Below are positions 34,939 to 45,806 of a stretch of DNA of 64,000 nucleotides, in pieces. A program made the position numbers and the translations under genes. This DNA comes from Polyodon spathula (lineage: Eukaryota; Chordata; Actinopteri; Acipenseriformes; Polyodontidae): positions 37,099,554 through 37,163,553 of the forward strand of contig NC_054540.1 of the NCBI RefSeq assembly GCF_017654505.1, in the 5' to 3' direction. The notes beneath the pieces were generated by a model. The model made no database searches. It was not told the DNA's origin and saw only the letters and a program-made list of their open reading frames with translations. Positions within the stretch are counted from its first letter, which is position 1. Each line of letters starts with the position of its first letter.

Positions 34939-35189
34939 TGTTTGTATTGATTTGCAAGAATTCTAAATCTGGAAAGACATGACAGGAATTTGACCAGGAG
35001 CCAAGGTTAGCCAACGTGCAAAACAGAATCAGTCCCTCTTCAAACAAGAGCAAGACACTTGGCCTTGGCTCAAGTAAGGCATGCTGGATTACCATGAATA
35101 CAGCATTAATAACACAGGGGTCTGAAGGTGTGTGTCCTACTCTTTAATTAGAGGGCTGGGACAGTGCATTTGACATTTAACCATTGGGT

Positions 35190-35575
35190 ACATTCGTAAA
35201 CTCAATCTCACAGTGTCAAAACGCACTCTGACCATTCGTAAACTCCTCGAGTGCTCTGTGGTGTCATTCGAAAACTTAGAGGATGAATTTTGGAGCGCTC
35301 TGAGCACACACTGGCCGCTGCGGGTTCAGAGCTGGATTCTCAGAGCGTTCACTTTCAAAATGGATAACGGCTCACCGTGGTGGATGCGGGTATATTCTAA
35401 ACCTGTTTTTATTATTTATTTCTATATTTGTCATTTTAATGTTTTTTGAGAAAAAAAGATATTCAGTTTTTACATTTTGAAGTGACAGAAGGGGAGAAAG
35501 GGGAGGAGTTGTCTACTCGCTAGCCTTGTCAACACCAATTACTGACCAGTTTTTCTTTTTTTAAAACAGTATCGC

Positions 35576-35613
<38 letters not shown>

Positions 35614-35876
35614 CTGAAGAGCAGCAGTAATAATTACAGTAGTATTAGACTTAAGAGTTGAAAACTCATGGAAAAAAATATATATAAATTTAAAAAATGG
35701 TTATATCTGTCTAAGAAGAACTACATAATGATCATAGTTAATAATAGTACTATCAGTATTAAACCGTTTTAGGTCATTCGAAAACTAAAGAGAAAATTCA
35801 CGCTCTGAAGCACTCCGAAGAGCTTTCTCAGATGCTCTTTCACTGCGTCAGATTGAGTTTACAAACGCACTCATTA
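35190..35876. mobile_element. TIR DNA element, about 690 bp
   Basis: The left arm CATTCGTAAACTCAATCT (35191) pairs with AGATTGAGTTTACAAACGC on the right (about 35851-35870). Further matching motifs recur inside (ATTCGTAAACTC at 35234, ATTCGAAAACTA at 35776, CACTCTGA/GCTCTGA words). The interior holds a CpG-rich stretch (35280-35390), a (CA)n run and AT-rich DNA. No transposase is visible, and the target duplication is not clear, so the superfamily is open (hAT or Harbinger possible). Confidence 0.7.
35579..35610. repeat. (CA)n microsatellite
   Basis: About 16 CA units, inside the TIR element at 35190-35876. Confidence 0.95.
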
Positions 35877-36314
35877 TCAGCCTCAAGTATACGTGACCCA
35901 CATGTAACCTGTACTATTCAAGCTGCCTCTGCTGCTTTCTATAAACATTTCAGTGTTATAGGATATATGTTAAATGTTAAAAAGCATGGCAACATAAAGA
36001 TCACCATGACCTACAGAGTTCAAATGTTTGGAAACAACGTTTCCAAACTTTTCCTCACTCAGATCCCTTACTTACTAAGTACCCTGGTATCTCTGAATAG
36101 GTAATTGTCTCCTCTTTAAAAATATGCTAAATATTTTAATAAGCAAGACCTCTCACAAATAGAATGGTACTGTGGGGAAGCAACGAAATACATGAGGCTT
36201 GATAATAGGCAAACTCAGCGAAATGTATATGTAATTTGTATGTAATTCATATTTTTTCAGTACTTAAAAACACCCAGTATGCAGCTTAGCTAGATCTTAA
36301 AGCTTTTTATATAA

Positions 36315-36316
<2 letters not shown>

Positions 36317-36385
<69 letters not shown>
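36317..36385. repeat. (TA)n microsatellite
   Basis: About 34 uninterrupted TA units directly beside a fragment of the TTATAAAAG MITE family. A long pure TA run can extrude as a cruciform. Confidence 0.95.
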
Positions 36386-36387
<2 letters not shown>

Positions 36388-36390
36388 CCC

Positions 36391-36472
36391 TCTCTGTGCT
36401 TTACAATGCTTACCCATGTTTTAACATTGCTTTATTACACTTTGATGTTTTTACTTTATAACCTTTATAAGG
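36391..36472 (+). repeat. MITE half-copy (TTATAAAAG family)
   Basis: Carries CTTTACAATGCTTACCCATG and ends AACCTTTATAAGG, the right end of the family. The left half is missing and replaced by the TA microsatellite. Another diverged piece lies near 36880-36970 (CATGGTTTGTCATG, CTTTATTATGC). Confidence 0.55.
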
Positions 36473-36975
36473 GACTATCCTATTAAAAACACCATACTGT
36501 ACCATGTAAAATAGCCTACACTAACCATGCAATCTATACACACATGTAGAAATTATTCTAAAATTGTGCTTTACAGTTCTAGACCAAATATTAAGGAATT
36601 CAATTATCTGAAGACTTGCAGGTGTTCTTTAGTTGCTAACAAGGTGCTCTTTGATTGAAATATTCCACTTCAAAAGGCTATTATCCTTCGCTATTCCACA
36701 GCAGGTCTGCATGTCACACATGGCAAGTCAGCTAATGATCCCGGGGAGACCAGGTGGAATGGAAACTGCCAGAGGGGATGGAGTCAGGGAAGGAAGACAA
36801 AATCAGAGATGTCAACTCTTACTGATGCAACATGTTGGTTTTGCAGTTTTCTCAAGCTGTGTCCATATACTGAGCATTTATCAGTGTTTAACATGGTTTG
36901 TCATGTTTTTTAATGAGCTATAATGTACCTATACTTTATTATGCTTTCATTATGCTTTATTAGAGGTTTTTTTAT

Positions 36976-38528
36976 TTTGCTTTTACTATTGTTAATTGTT
37001 ATTGTTACAAGCTGTTTTCTTTATCCACTGGACCACACAGCCTCTGGTGCATTTCTATTTACTATGTAGAAACACACATTTTAATGAACAATATATCTGC
37101 AAGTGTCCTATATTAAAGACATTTCTGCTTTCATGACTTACTTTTTAGTAGACCTGCGATCCTTACTCGTTTCAGTGAAATGGAAAGCTGAAAACTGTTA
37201 TGCATGTTCATTTCTGGTAATGATGCAACACAATTAGCAGCTTCTATATGTTTCATGCCTAATAAAGAAGAGATAAAAAGTATTGATATATTTATTTACA
37301 AAAAACAACTATTTTATATACAAGTAGTTCAAAGTGCTTTTGTTCCATTAATAAAGAGCTGATTGTTTTATAAATGTTAATTGTTTAAAAGCTACAATGG
37401 CATTTTAGCAAAACATTTTGGGAATATTTTACAACATATACCTTATTCTGCCGAGTCAATGCCCCGGTTTGAACACTTAATGTAAACCATTTATTTTAGT
37501 GGACTGAAAATTTCACGTTTATATATTTTTTAAATTCAAGTTTTACTCTAGTATTTTGATGTGCTTTTGTACTGCACATTGCAGCTTTAAAGTTTAATGT
37601 TTGTTTTGTGAAAATATTTGAAATGACAAAACAGTGGACATACTGCAGCAACTTTGAATTGTATTTCCCCAGTCAATAAATATATTAACTGCACCACTTG
37701 ATTCTTCATCATGACTGTGTGTTGTGCTCTACCTTTGAATTTTAAGCATTCCCCCCCACCCCCATACACACACTTTTGTCTTAACAACAACTTTACGCCC
37801 CCTGGCAGAATCCTGTAAATACAAAAAAAAATTGTGATTCCAGAACACATCTTTATTTAAAATAACAAAACAACACAGCATTCACTGTTCTTCCCCATTC
37901 AACACGGATTTGTAAGACCGCCATAGGAACTAAATGTTATATAAAAAGGAATGTTTTCCTGCATTAATCCATGTCTCAAAGCTAGAAATCCAAGCATTAC
38001 CGGACTAATCAACTTCCTCTACCAGCAATGGTCTGTCACGAGTTCGATCCTACGCAGAAACATTCCAGAGAAGCCCTCATTACCATCAGAATTATTAGCC
38101 AGACAAGAGCCCCATGGTACTCCTTCACTCCCTATGATTGTTATCCATCAAGGCGCTTAGTTTGGCAAAGACAAAGAACCTACATGAACTTAATGTTATA
38201 ATAGTGAAGGCCTAAGCTGAGCTGGTGGTGGGCCAGTGAGTGATTAACACTTTATTGCAATGCCGATTTTTGTTAAGAAAGAAAAGACATTTCCTGTTTT
38301 TTTATAAGGAAAGCCCACTAATGCACTACAGTAGAACACCTTGGGAATGGACACCGTTTGTAAATGGTTTTAATAAATGTGTACACTTGCTTGCTACACC
38401 CTCAACCCGGTGAATAACACAAGGACACAGCACACTAAAGCAATATTCATATTGTTATGGTTCTAAAGTATTTGAAATAGTACTAGAAATGGAAAAAGGC
38501 TAAATTTAAAGAGTAAGTAGAGGGGTTC
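36976..38528. other. no recognised gene
   Basis: AT-rich sequence without identifiable coding or element boundaries. Confidence 0.5.
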
Positions 38529-38816
38529 TGAAAAATATAGCATTACACGTCCCCATGTGTTGCTACAACTGTTTAAATTAACATACCTATACATTTTCTT
38601 TTCATTGTAAACATCCTGTCTGATTCAAAGCTCTTTTGCTCTGGGGTTTAATCCTTACACTATCAGTGCACTACAGCGGACATTTTGAAAAGAGCTTTGA
38701 AAGAGACTTTAAAGTTATAAGTGTATAAAGTTGTCAGAATGTTAACAATGACAATAAAAATGACAGGCACATTATTTAAACAGTTGTAGCAACACATATA
38801 ACGCTATATTTTTTGC
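38529..38816. mobile_element. fold-back MITE, about 288 bp
   Basis: The left arm (AAAAATATAGC, then TGTGTTGCTACAACTGTTTA) pairs with the right arm (TAAACAGTTGTAGCAACACA, then GCTATATTTTTT) over about 55 bases. A second inner pair, AAAGCTCTTTT (38625) and AAAAGAGCTTT (38688), extends the fold. No coding potential. Confidence 0.8.
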
Positions 38817-41431
38817 TATATTACTTAAACGTCCTGGAAAAACCTGGGTTAACAAAGTTGTGCAGCTTACAGTGATTTAGCCTCCTTTGGCTTTAACAAA
38901 ACTGCTTTATTTAAAACTAAAATGTTCCAAGTAAAAATGCCTGTACTTGCTTCAAAATCTGCCTCACCTTTCTGGATACATTTGTTGGTACAGTAATGTT
39001 GATTTCTCCATGACCAGCATGGCACTTATAGAAGCGCCTATGCAGTTTCTTGCATGCCTGGGTGAGTGACTTCGTACTTCTGGTTCAAAGTGGGGTGTTC
39101 TACTGTGGTGGGTTCTACTGTACTTGGCCTATTTCTGAAACAGATCTGTCCAAGCCACACATGGAATTGAAACTTGTATTGTATCAAAGAACTAAAGCAG
39201 CAGGCCCCCTAACTGGCCTCTTTTTTAATACATACTGCAGGTTTCATTAAAGGTTATATATAACTATAGTTTTTATAAAAGTAAGCTATACAACTGGACT
39301 TACAGTACACTACACTCACCACCATAAAAAGGTTACCATTTGTAGAAAACATTATTTGTCAAAATCCGATATAGAATTATAAGGGATATTACAATGTGCA
39401 ATAGACTATAATATCTGACATTGCAGCCTGTCAGGAGAAAAGCATTCGTCACTTAGCATAAGCTGAAGGAAAACACAGGATCCGTTTTACAAAAAACAAT
39501 ACAGAGCTGCTCGAAAGGGATACAAAATGCATTGAAGTGCATATGAATCAGGGAATTGGATTTCTGTTTTGAGGTAATCCAAACTGGACTTTCTCTGATC
39601 CCCTTGGCTCATTTTATTGTTCTGCTGCAGCTATCCTTTAATTGTTGCCTGTGCTGACATTTTTGAATATCTTTAAATTGTACAGGAGGTTGAGGTGCTG
39701 CTGGAAAATATTTTACATAGTCTAAACCAATGTTTTAAAATCAATTCCTTGGCTCTGTTTTTTTTTTTTTTATATATATTATTTCTGATATTGCATTGTG
39801 CCGAGATTCTGGTTCCTCCATTGTTTTTGTTTGTTAATTCTGGATATTAATCCAGATCAACTACATCCTGGTACTTTTGTTGCAGTTTACATGCTTGGAT
39901 TACAGCTAGACCATTGCAGTGAATTTTAACAATAACACAAGAAGGGAAGTAGATTTTTTCTATATGGTTTTTGCTTTGAAATATCTACAATACAAGCAAA
40001 ATACCAAAAGATCTTCAACAGAAGAAACAGTGATAATATTGTTAACACTAATAAGAGATAAGGAAATTGATTTTGATTTAAGATTTTAACACCTTGTTGA
40101 GCATTTAAAAGGGTGCAATCAGGAAAGGTGATCTCATCATACCTAATAGCAAAAAAGATTGCTGGCATCATTTTCTATTTTATTCAATGTCAGGATCATG
40201 TTTTGAAGTATGGGTGATTTGAGTGATTATTGATTATTTAGCCACTGTCCTGCCTCTGAAGAGGTAAAGGAAGCCACTGCCCTCTGAAAGAGGAACCAGT
40301 GAACAGGGTGGACTGTGACAAAGCCACACCCTTCCCGCATGAAGGGGGCTGCCTGCAGTAAAGTGGAGGTTGGGGAGCTGGAGGAGAGAGTTGCAATGTG
40401 GATTGCATCGGCAACAGCCAGGTGAGTTTATCTGAGGCTTAAATAACAAGGGGCAAGTGATCAAAGAAGGAAGCAAGCATAATCTCGCACCCAAATCTCA
40501 GCCTAGACTTTTAAATTAGGTCAATCCAAGTGAAAAAACAAAGACAATGTTATTAACTGTTAAATATTAATTATTAATGGCGTGATCAAAGCGTTTTCTC
40601 CATTCTTTAATGAACTCCTATTTTTTGAAAGGAGAAAACATCATGTTAATGTGGTGAAATGAAAAAAAAAACACATTGAGAGTGCTTAAGAGGACTTTTA
40701 ACACATAACTTTGTTTTACTTTTGTAAAATGAACTGGTGTTTTATCCCTTTAAAAAAAAAATAGAAGTTCATAAAGACCGGAGTCAATGTTTTGAAAATA
40801 TGGACCCAAATGTGTTGCTGTTTTACCTCAGTGGGGTCATGCATGAAATTCCACTTCAGCCTTGTTTTCCTGTCCTACGATACAGTTGATATTTTAGATA
40901 AATAGTTGTGAGAATATTATATCAGACATACAGATATTTAAGCAATTTTAGGGTGCACAAAACAGCATCGGTCACTCTGGTCACATAGCGGCATGATTTG
41001 TGAAAGCAACAGACAAGAGCTACGGCCCAAATCACAGATAAAGAAGCCTCGATAGAGACAGTGCTGCTTTAAACGTGTAAGGATGGGATGACGGAAACAC
41101 AAAATTACTATATCTAGAGCAGAGAGGGAAGTATACTGATGCACAATGAAAACACAACATTATAAATTTTACATCAGTAGCTCATTGGGCACATACAAAA
41201 TGTTATTTACATTTTAAATTGTGAGCAGATAGGTTTGTTGATTGTTTGAGTAGTATTGGGATAACAAAATACTGAGCTCAAGTCATGTGTTTTCATAAAA
41301 ACGCCAGGTGCTCAGTGTTTGGTATTTGAGTTGAGTTAAAATTGCCAAAATGAGTTGATTAAGACTCTGTATAAATAGCCATTCGAAAAGACATGATTTA
41401 AATTAACACAAGAACAGCGAAAGATACGGCC
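38817..41431. other. no recognised gene
   Basis: AT-rich DNA with T-runs (39756-39770). It ends in the 5' flank of a Tc1-like relic, whose own terminal repeats I could not place. Confidence 0.5.
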
Positions 41432-42440
41432 ATGCCCCACTTGAGTAATGGTTGCTGTACGCATTATTGAAGGCAGCCTGTCTGTGAGAAAAGTTGCCCA
41501 GAGAATGAGATGTTCTGCTTCAACAATCAGCAGACTAGTCCAGAGAAACCAGGAAACCGGCTCTGTGAGAGACAGGCCACATCCTGGAAGGCAGAGAGTG
41601 ACCATACCGGCCCAGGACTGATCCATCTGTGTAATCGTTTTCAGACTGCCGTGGCTACAGCACGAGAAATTCCAGTAAGAAATAACTTCCACATGAGCAG
41701 AATGCCTGTAGCTCGCAGTCTGCATAAAAATGATTTGCATGCTCGGAGGCCGTTCAGGGGTAACATGTTGACAGCTCAGAGACGAAATTGTCGTCTTTTG
41801 TGGGCCAGAGAACATCTGAGGTTGTGGCAGAGAGTGGTGGAATGTTTTATTCACCAATCTTGACAGACCTGGCGGAAGACAACATGTGTGGAGACGTCAT
41901 GGTGTGCGTTATGTTGACTGTTGCACTGTTCAAGCCAACCGGTGTGGTGGTGGAAGTGTGATGATGTGGGTAGGAATCTCCTTTAACACAAGAACGCCTT
42001 TGGTGCAGACTGAAGGCAACCTTACTGCTCAGCGATACATTGATGAAGTCCGTGAGGCATCAGCTTTTCCATTCCTGCAAGGCAATCCGGAAGTGTCGAT
42101 TTTCCAGCAGGACAAAGCAAGACCACAAGTGCTTGGATTGCAACTGCATGATTTCAAGAAAACAATGTCGAGGTCTTGCCATAGCCAGCTTTTTCTCCTG
42201 ACTTGAGTCCAATAGAACATTTGTGGAACCAAATCACCAGTGCCATCCACAGGAGACAACTGTGACCAGCCAACTTTTGTCAGCTGGCTGCAGCTGTACA
42301 GAAAGAGTGTGGAACATCTTACAGCAGACTTTGATCCGGTCTATGGTTGATCAGGTTGATCAGGTCTATGCGTCAACGCTGCCAAGATTGTGTTAATGCT
42401 CAGGGAGGTCATACCGATACTAACTTAGTAGTGTTTTCAT
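41432..42440 (+). pseudogene. Tc1-like transposase relic, second family
   Basis: A different Tc1 lineage from the copies at 7.1 and 14.8 kb. Pieces in several frames read VAVRIIEGSLSVRKVAQRM and SASTISRLVQRNQETGSV (DNA-binding half), ARSLHKNDLHARRPFRG, LLWAREHLRLWQRVV, the Tc1 core ANRCGGGSVMMWVGIS, the second catalytic Asp in IFQQDKARPQV, the final Glu in SPDLSPIEHLWN, and a tail SMRQRCQDCVNAQGGH near 42365-42412. The first catalytic Asp region (after RVVECFIHQS) is broken by a stop at about 41861, and at least three frame changes occur. It is old and cannot make transposase. Confidence 0.9.
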
Positions 42441-44049
42441 TTTGACATTGTGTCACGTATCATCCTGAAAACTTATCATGATTCTTTGATCGCATTTTCT
42501 GTGATTTTGTTTGATACTTATGTTTAAAATATTTGATTAAATCCAAGCTGATCTTCAAGCGAGGCTGTACCATACAAACCATAGGAGAACTGCCATGGCC
42601 TGATTAAACACCAGCAAGCTTCTGCTTAAAGTGGTTGTAGCCAGTGTTCATAAATCTTACTTGCCTTCACTTCTATCCACTATATAGTCTTAAATCAGCA
42701 TGTATTTTAAACTGTGTTTGCTTGCCTTACTATCCAGGAAATCTGTTATACTTGCACTTCTTTGGTCATTTTAGCTTAGCAATGTCTTTGTGGTCAAACA
42801 TTTTACTGGCTGATTAGAATGTCAGTCATTAGGGGAAGCAGCTGGTTGGTTACTGACATGAAAGGCCCCGAAGGGGTGGGGATAATTTCACTCTCCAGCT
42901 GAAATAAACATGAATGTGCAAGACAATTGGAAAGCAAGGCTTGCAAATAGAGATTACTAATCCCTAATATAGTACCAGATAGCATATTTCAACAAGTAAA
43001 AAAGAATGTTTGCTAAACAACAGACTTCTTTCAAAACTACACATCTGAGAAATATATAGAGAATGGATGTGCAAGCCATGCAAAATGTATGGAATATTTA
43101 AATACAATCACTTTAAATAAAAAAAAGATATTTGTACCGTGTCTGCATTCCTTGAAAAGAGACATGAGGAAGTTCCATTAAAAGAAATGGCTGCTCAGGG
43201 CTAAATTATGTACAGTACGAACGAACTTGATCTTGATTGGCCTAGCATTTTTCATGTGCAAAAACTCCTCATTTGAATACTTCATTTTATTCCCTATTCA
43301 TTTCTGTGATTTACTTTCCTTACATTAGCCAAAATGTTGTGTGTAGGCATTTTTTTACATTTCGCCACAATTCTGTTTTAAATCCTCTGTATCTTAACTG
43401 TAATACAGCTTTAAATCCCACTAACAAGCCTCCATTCCTGATTGTAATCTTGTTTTAAATCTCACAAGGGGTCTCCAATAGAAATGTAAGAATGTGCTGT
43501 CACTTAGTGGTTGGGGTGGGTTTAAAGTATTCAGAACGAATCAATGATAGATACAAGTCAGGAAGACGGGACATTGCCCAGAAGCACTGGAAAATGCATT
43601 TATTTTTTTATTTTTTGTAATAGGTTTTATTTTTTAATGGGAAAAGGATAAAATCAACGTGAATTGATTAACCATTTCCACAATTTTTCTGGTGTTTTCC
43701 GGTGTTATCCACCAATTTCATTTTTTTTTGTATCGGTCGTGTTTTATCGGTTAAAACTGAAAATCAGAAGCCCTAATTATACTGCATTAAAGTACTTATT
43801 TATTGATTTCCTAACCAGATATATTTATTTTTTTGTTTTTTTGTTTTGAAAGTCAAATGCAATTATGGGAACTGTGCTAACAATATCATAAATGCACTAG
43901 CATTTCAACTAACCTCCTATTTATATTTTTAGCCTAAACAGTAAATCAAATATTTTTAAAGTGTGTAAACAATGGAATGGGAAGCACCACCACTTATTCT
44001 AAAGTTAAAAGCAATGCAAATTACTCAACACACAAATAATGAGCTGCAA
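42441..44049. other. no recognised gene
   Basis: AT-rich. Includes possible Tc1-like 3' flank (to about 42540) and T-rich low complexity at 43595-43640 and 43720-43850. Confidence 0.5.
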
Positions 44050-44409
44050 TCATGATAATAAGGGTTGCAATGAGCGCCGCCTGTGCATCGGGGTATTTAG
44101 CGGCCGCACTTACAGCGACAGAGGTGAGGTGTGTTAGGAGTACAGAGAACAGTAGGCGCTGCATGAGATTTGTGGAGCAAGAAAATCAAAACAAAAACAA
44201 AAAATGTCAGAGGAATGGCAGCAAAGTCTTGGTGCACGATAAAAAAGACATTTTCTGAGGAAGAGCTGAGAGTCCTTACGGTATATTATAACCAACATCA
44301 GGTATGCTACCAAAGAGGCCATATGGTCCTCTATAGTGAAGAAAGTCAATGCTGTTGGTATTACCAGGAGGAAAGTGAACCAGGTGATGAAAAGGTAAAA
44401 TTCAGCTGT

Positions 44410-44592
44410 TAAGTCTAGGAAGACCTGCGGAGTGAGACGATAACGCCTTGCCACCGCATCGTCCGGCATCCCAAACAAAGTGACTCCGGGTTTGATTATG
44501 CAGGGTCTTCTCTGTCTTGCCCTTCTCCAACAAAGGTTTTCCTGCCTCTCCTCAACAAGAGCCAAGCATCGCCGCATCAGGAAGTGTACCAC
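44410..44592 (-). pseudogene. Harbinger transposase (HARBI1-like) N-terminal fragment
   Basis: The frame reads ALVEERQENLCWRRARQRRP, then FGMPDDAVARRYRLTPQVF and LDLTAEFYLF. The F-x-MPDDAVxRRYRLTPQ segment is the typical N-terminal region of HARBI1-like Harbinger transposases. The frame continues past 44410 into AT-rich sequence with no family similarity, so the catalytic DDE domain is lost or separated. The start codon is uncertain; the similarity extends upstream of the first in-frame ATG candidates. Confidence 0.8.
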
Positions 44593-44633
44593 AGCAGCCT
44601 CTTGAGGCCAATAGCAGGTCTCTGAAGGCGTGT

Positions 44634-44641
44634 ACTTTTAT
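44634..44641 (-). promoter_or_regulatory. TATA box upstream of Harbinger fragment
   Basis: TATAAAAG on the minus strand lies about 42 bases before the readable transposase frame at 44592, a plausible core promoter for the element. Confidence 0.45.
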
Positions 44642-44880
44642 AGAGATCTTAATTACTCACTTCTACAATGGGTAGCACCTTGTAAGAGGAGGTGCCCAAG
44701 TGCAAGGCAAAATCCTTACATCTCGTTAGAATGTTTGCGCCCACTTAGTATCCCAGATCCCTGCCCAATTCCATGCTCTTCTTCATTTGAATACATTTCA
44801 GTATCCTTTAAATGGATTAATGATGTCAAAGTGCTAATTTGCAGAACGCCCGGGGAAATTTTTTTTTACATACACCGCTA

Positions 44881-45672
44881 AGCATAGTTTGCGTCGCAAA
44901 ACTCTGATTTTGGCCGCAATATGGGTGTTTTGCACCACAAATCACTTTGTACCTATCCTTACATCAGTCCCTATGTGTGTAAACTGTATTTTGGGAAAGG
45001 TATTAATAAAACGGGAAAAGGAACATGCAATGTTCCACTTAAATGATGTAGCATTACACACAGCCCAGTGGACAGGCACAGGAGCACTAGAGCATATTAA
45101 TAATGGCTCCTACTGTTTTTACATGAAGAGAAGATAAAAATAACTACATCAGCATTCATTAGGTTAAGCAGCAAAAGGTTTACAGCCGTGGTTTAAGACT
45201 GCAGAACAAGCAGTATTACTCGACTCACAGCAAGGTTATATAGGCAAAGATCAAAGACAAGCAAAACTTGTTCATAGAGTTTGTCCAGTGAATGGGCCTC
45301 ATCAATTAAAATGGCTGTAAATAACTAATTTACTTATGGTCTGTTGACACCCAGTGCAGCACCCAACCCTTTTACAACACATCAGCATGCATCCCCATAT
45401 GGCTGATGGAGATATATGTTAATTAAAAATTGATGTTGACTACTTCTGTTACCCTTCTGAAAAAAGAATACTGTATGTGTATTTGATTTGTACTCATTTT
45501 TATTCCTTTTCAGTCTAAATGTCATTTATTTGTTTCACCTTTGTTCTTTCATGATTATTGTTGTCACTGAGAGTGGTTCTGGGTTGTTTCTGGATATCTT
45601 TCTTTACCTGGCTGTGAACTTGCTTTGAGCTTGTCTGGAGATTCCTAGCTGCCTGCACTGAACAGCCTTCTT
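44881..45672. other. no recognised feature
   Basis: No gene seen. The start (GTCGCAAAACTC, TTTTGCACCACAAATC) may still be Harbinger-related sequence. Confidence 0.4.
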
Positions 45673-45806
45673 CATTCCATTCTGACCGTTAGACAAAATG
45701 TCCTTTCAACTCTGCTGGTACAACCCACTCTTTAGTTTTACAGAGGGTGAGTAGGAGGGACCAGTCAAATTGAAAGGACATTTTGTCAAATGTTTGAATG
45801 GAATGG
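45673..45806. mobile_element. hairpin MITE, about 134 bp
   Basis: The left arm CATTCCATTCTGACCG... with GACAAAATGTCCTTTCAA pairs with the right arm TTGAAAGGACATTTTGTC ending TTGAATGGAATG. Arms are about 45 bases with few mismatches around a short loop. No target duplication is obvious. Confidence 0.8.

Larger units (their letters stand above)
44050..44880 (-). mobile_element. PIF/Harbinger-type transposon remnant
   Basis: A GC-richer patch carrying a Harbinger transposase N-terminal piece on the minus strand with a TATA box upstream. The plus-strand frame KTFSEEELRVLTVYYNQHQ (44245-44301) could be a scrap of the Myb-like partner protein these elements encode, but this is weak. Termini were not identified. 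Confidence 0.65.
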
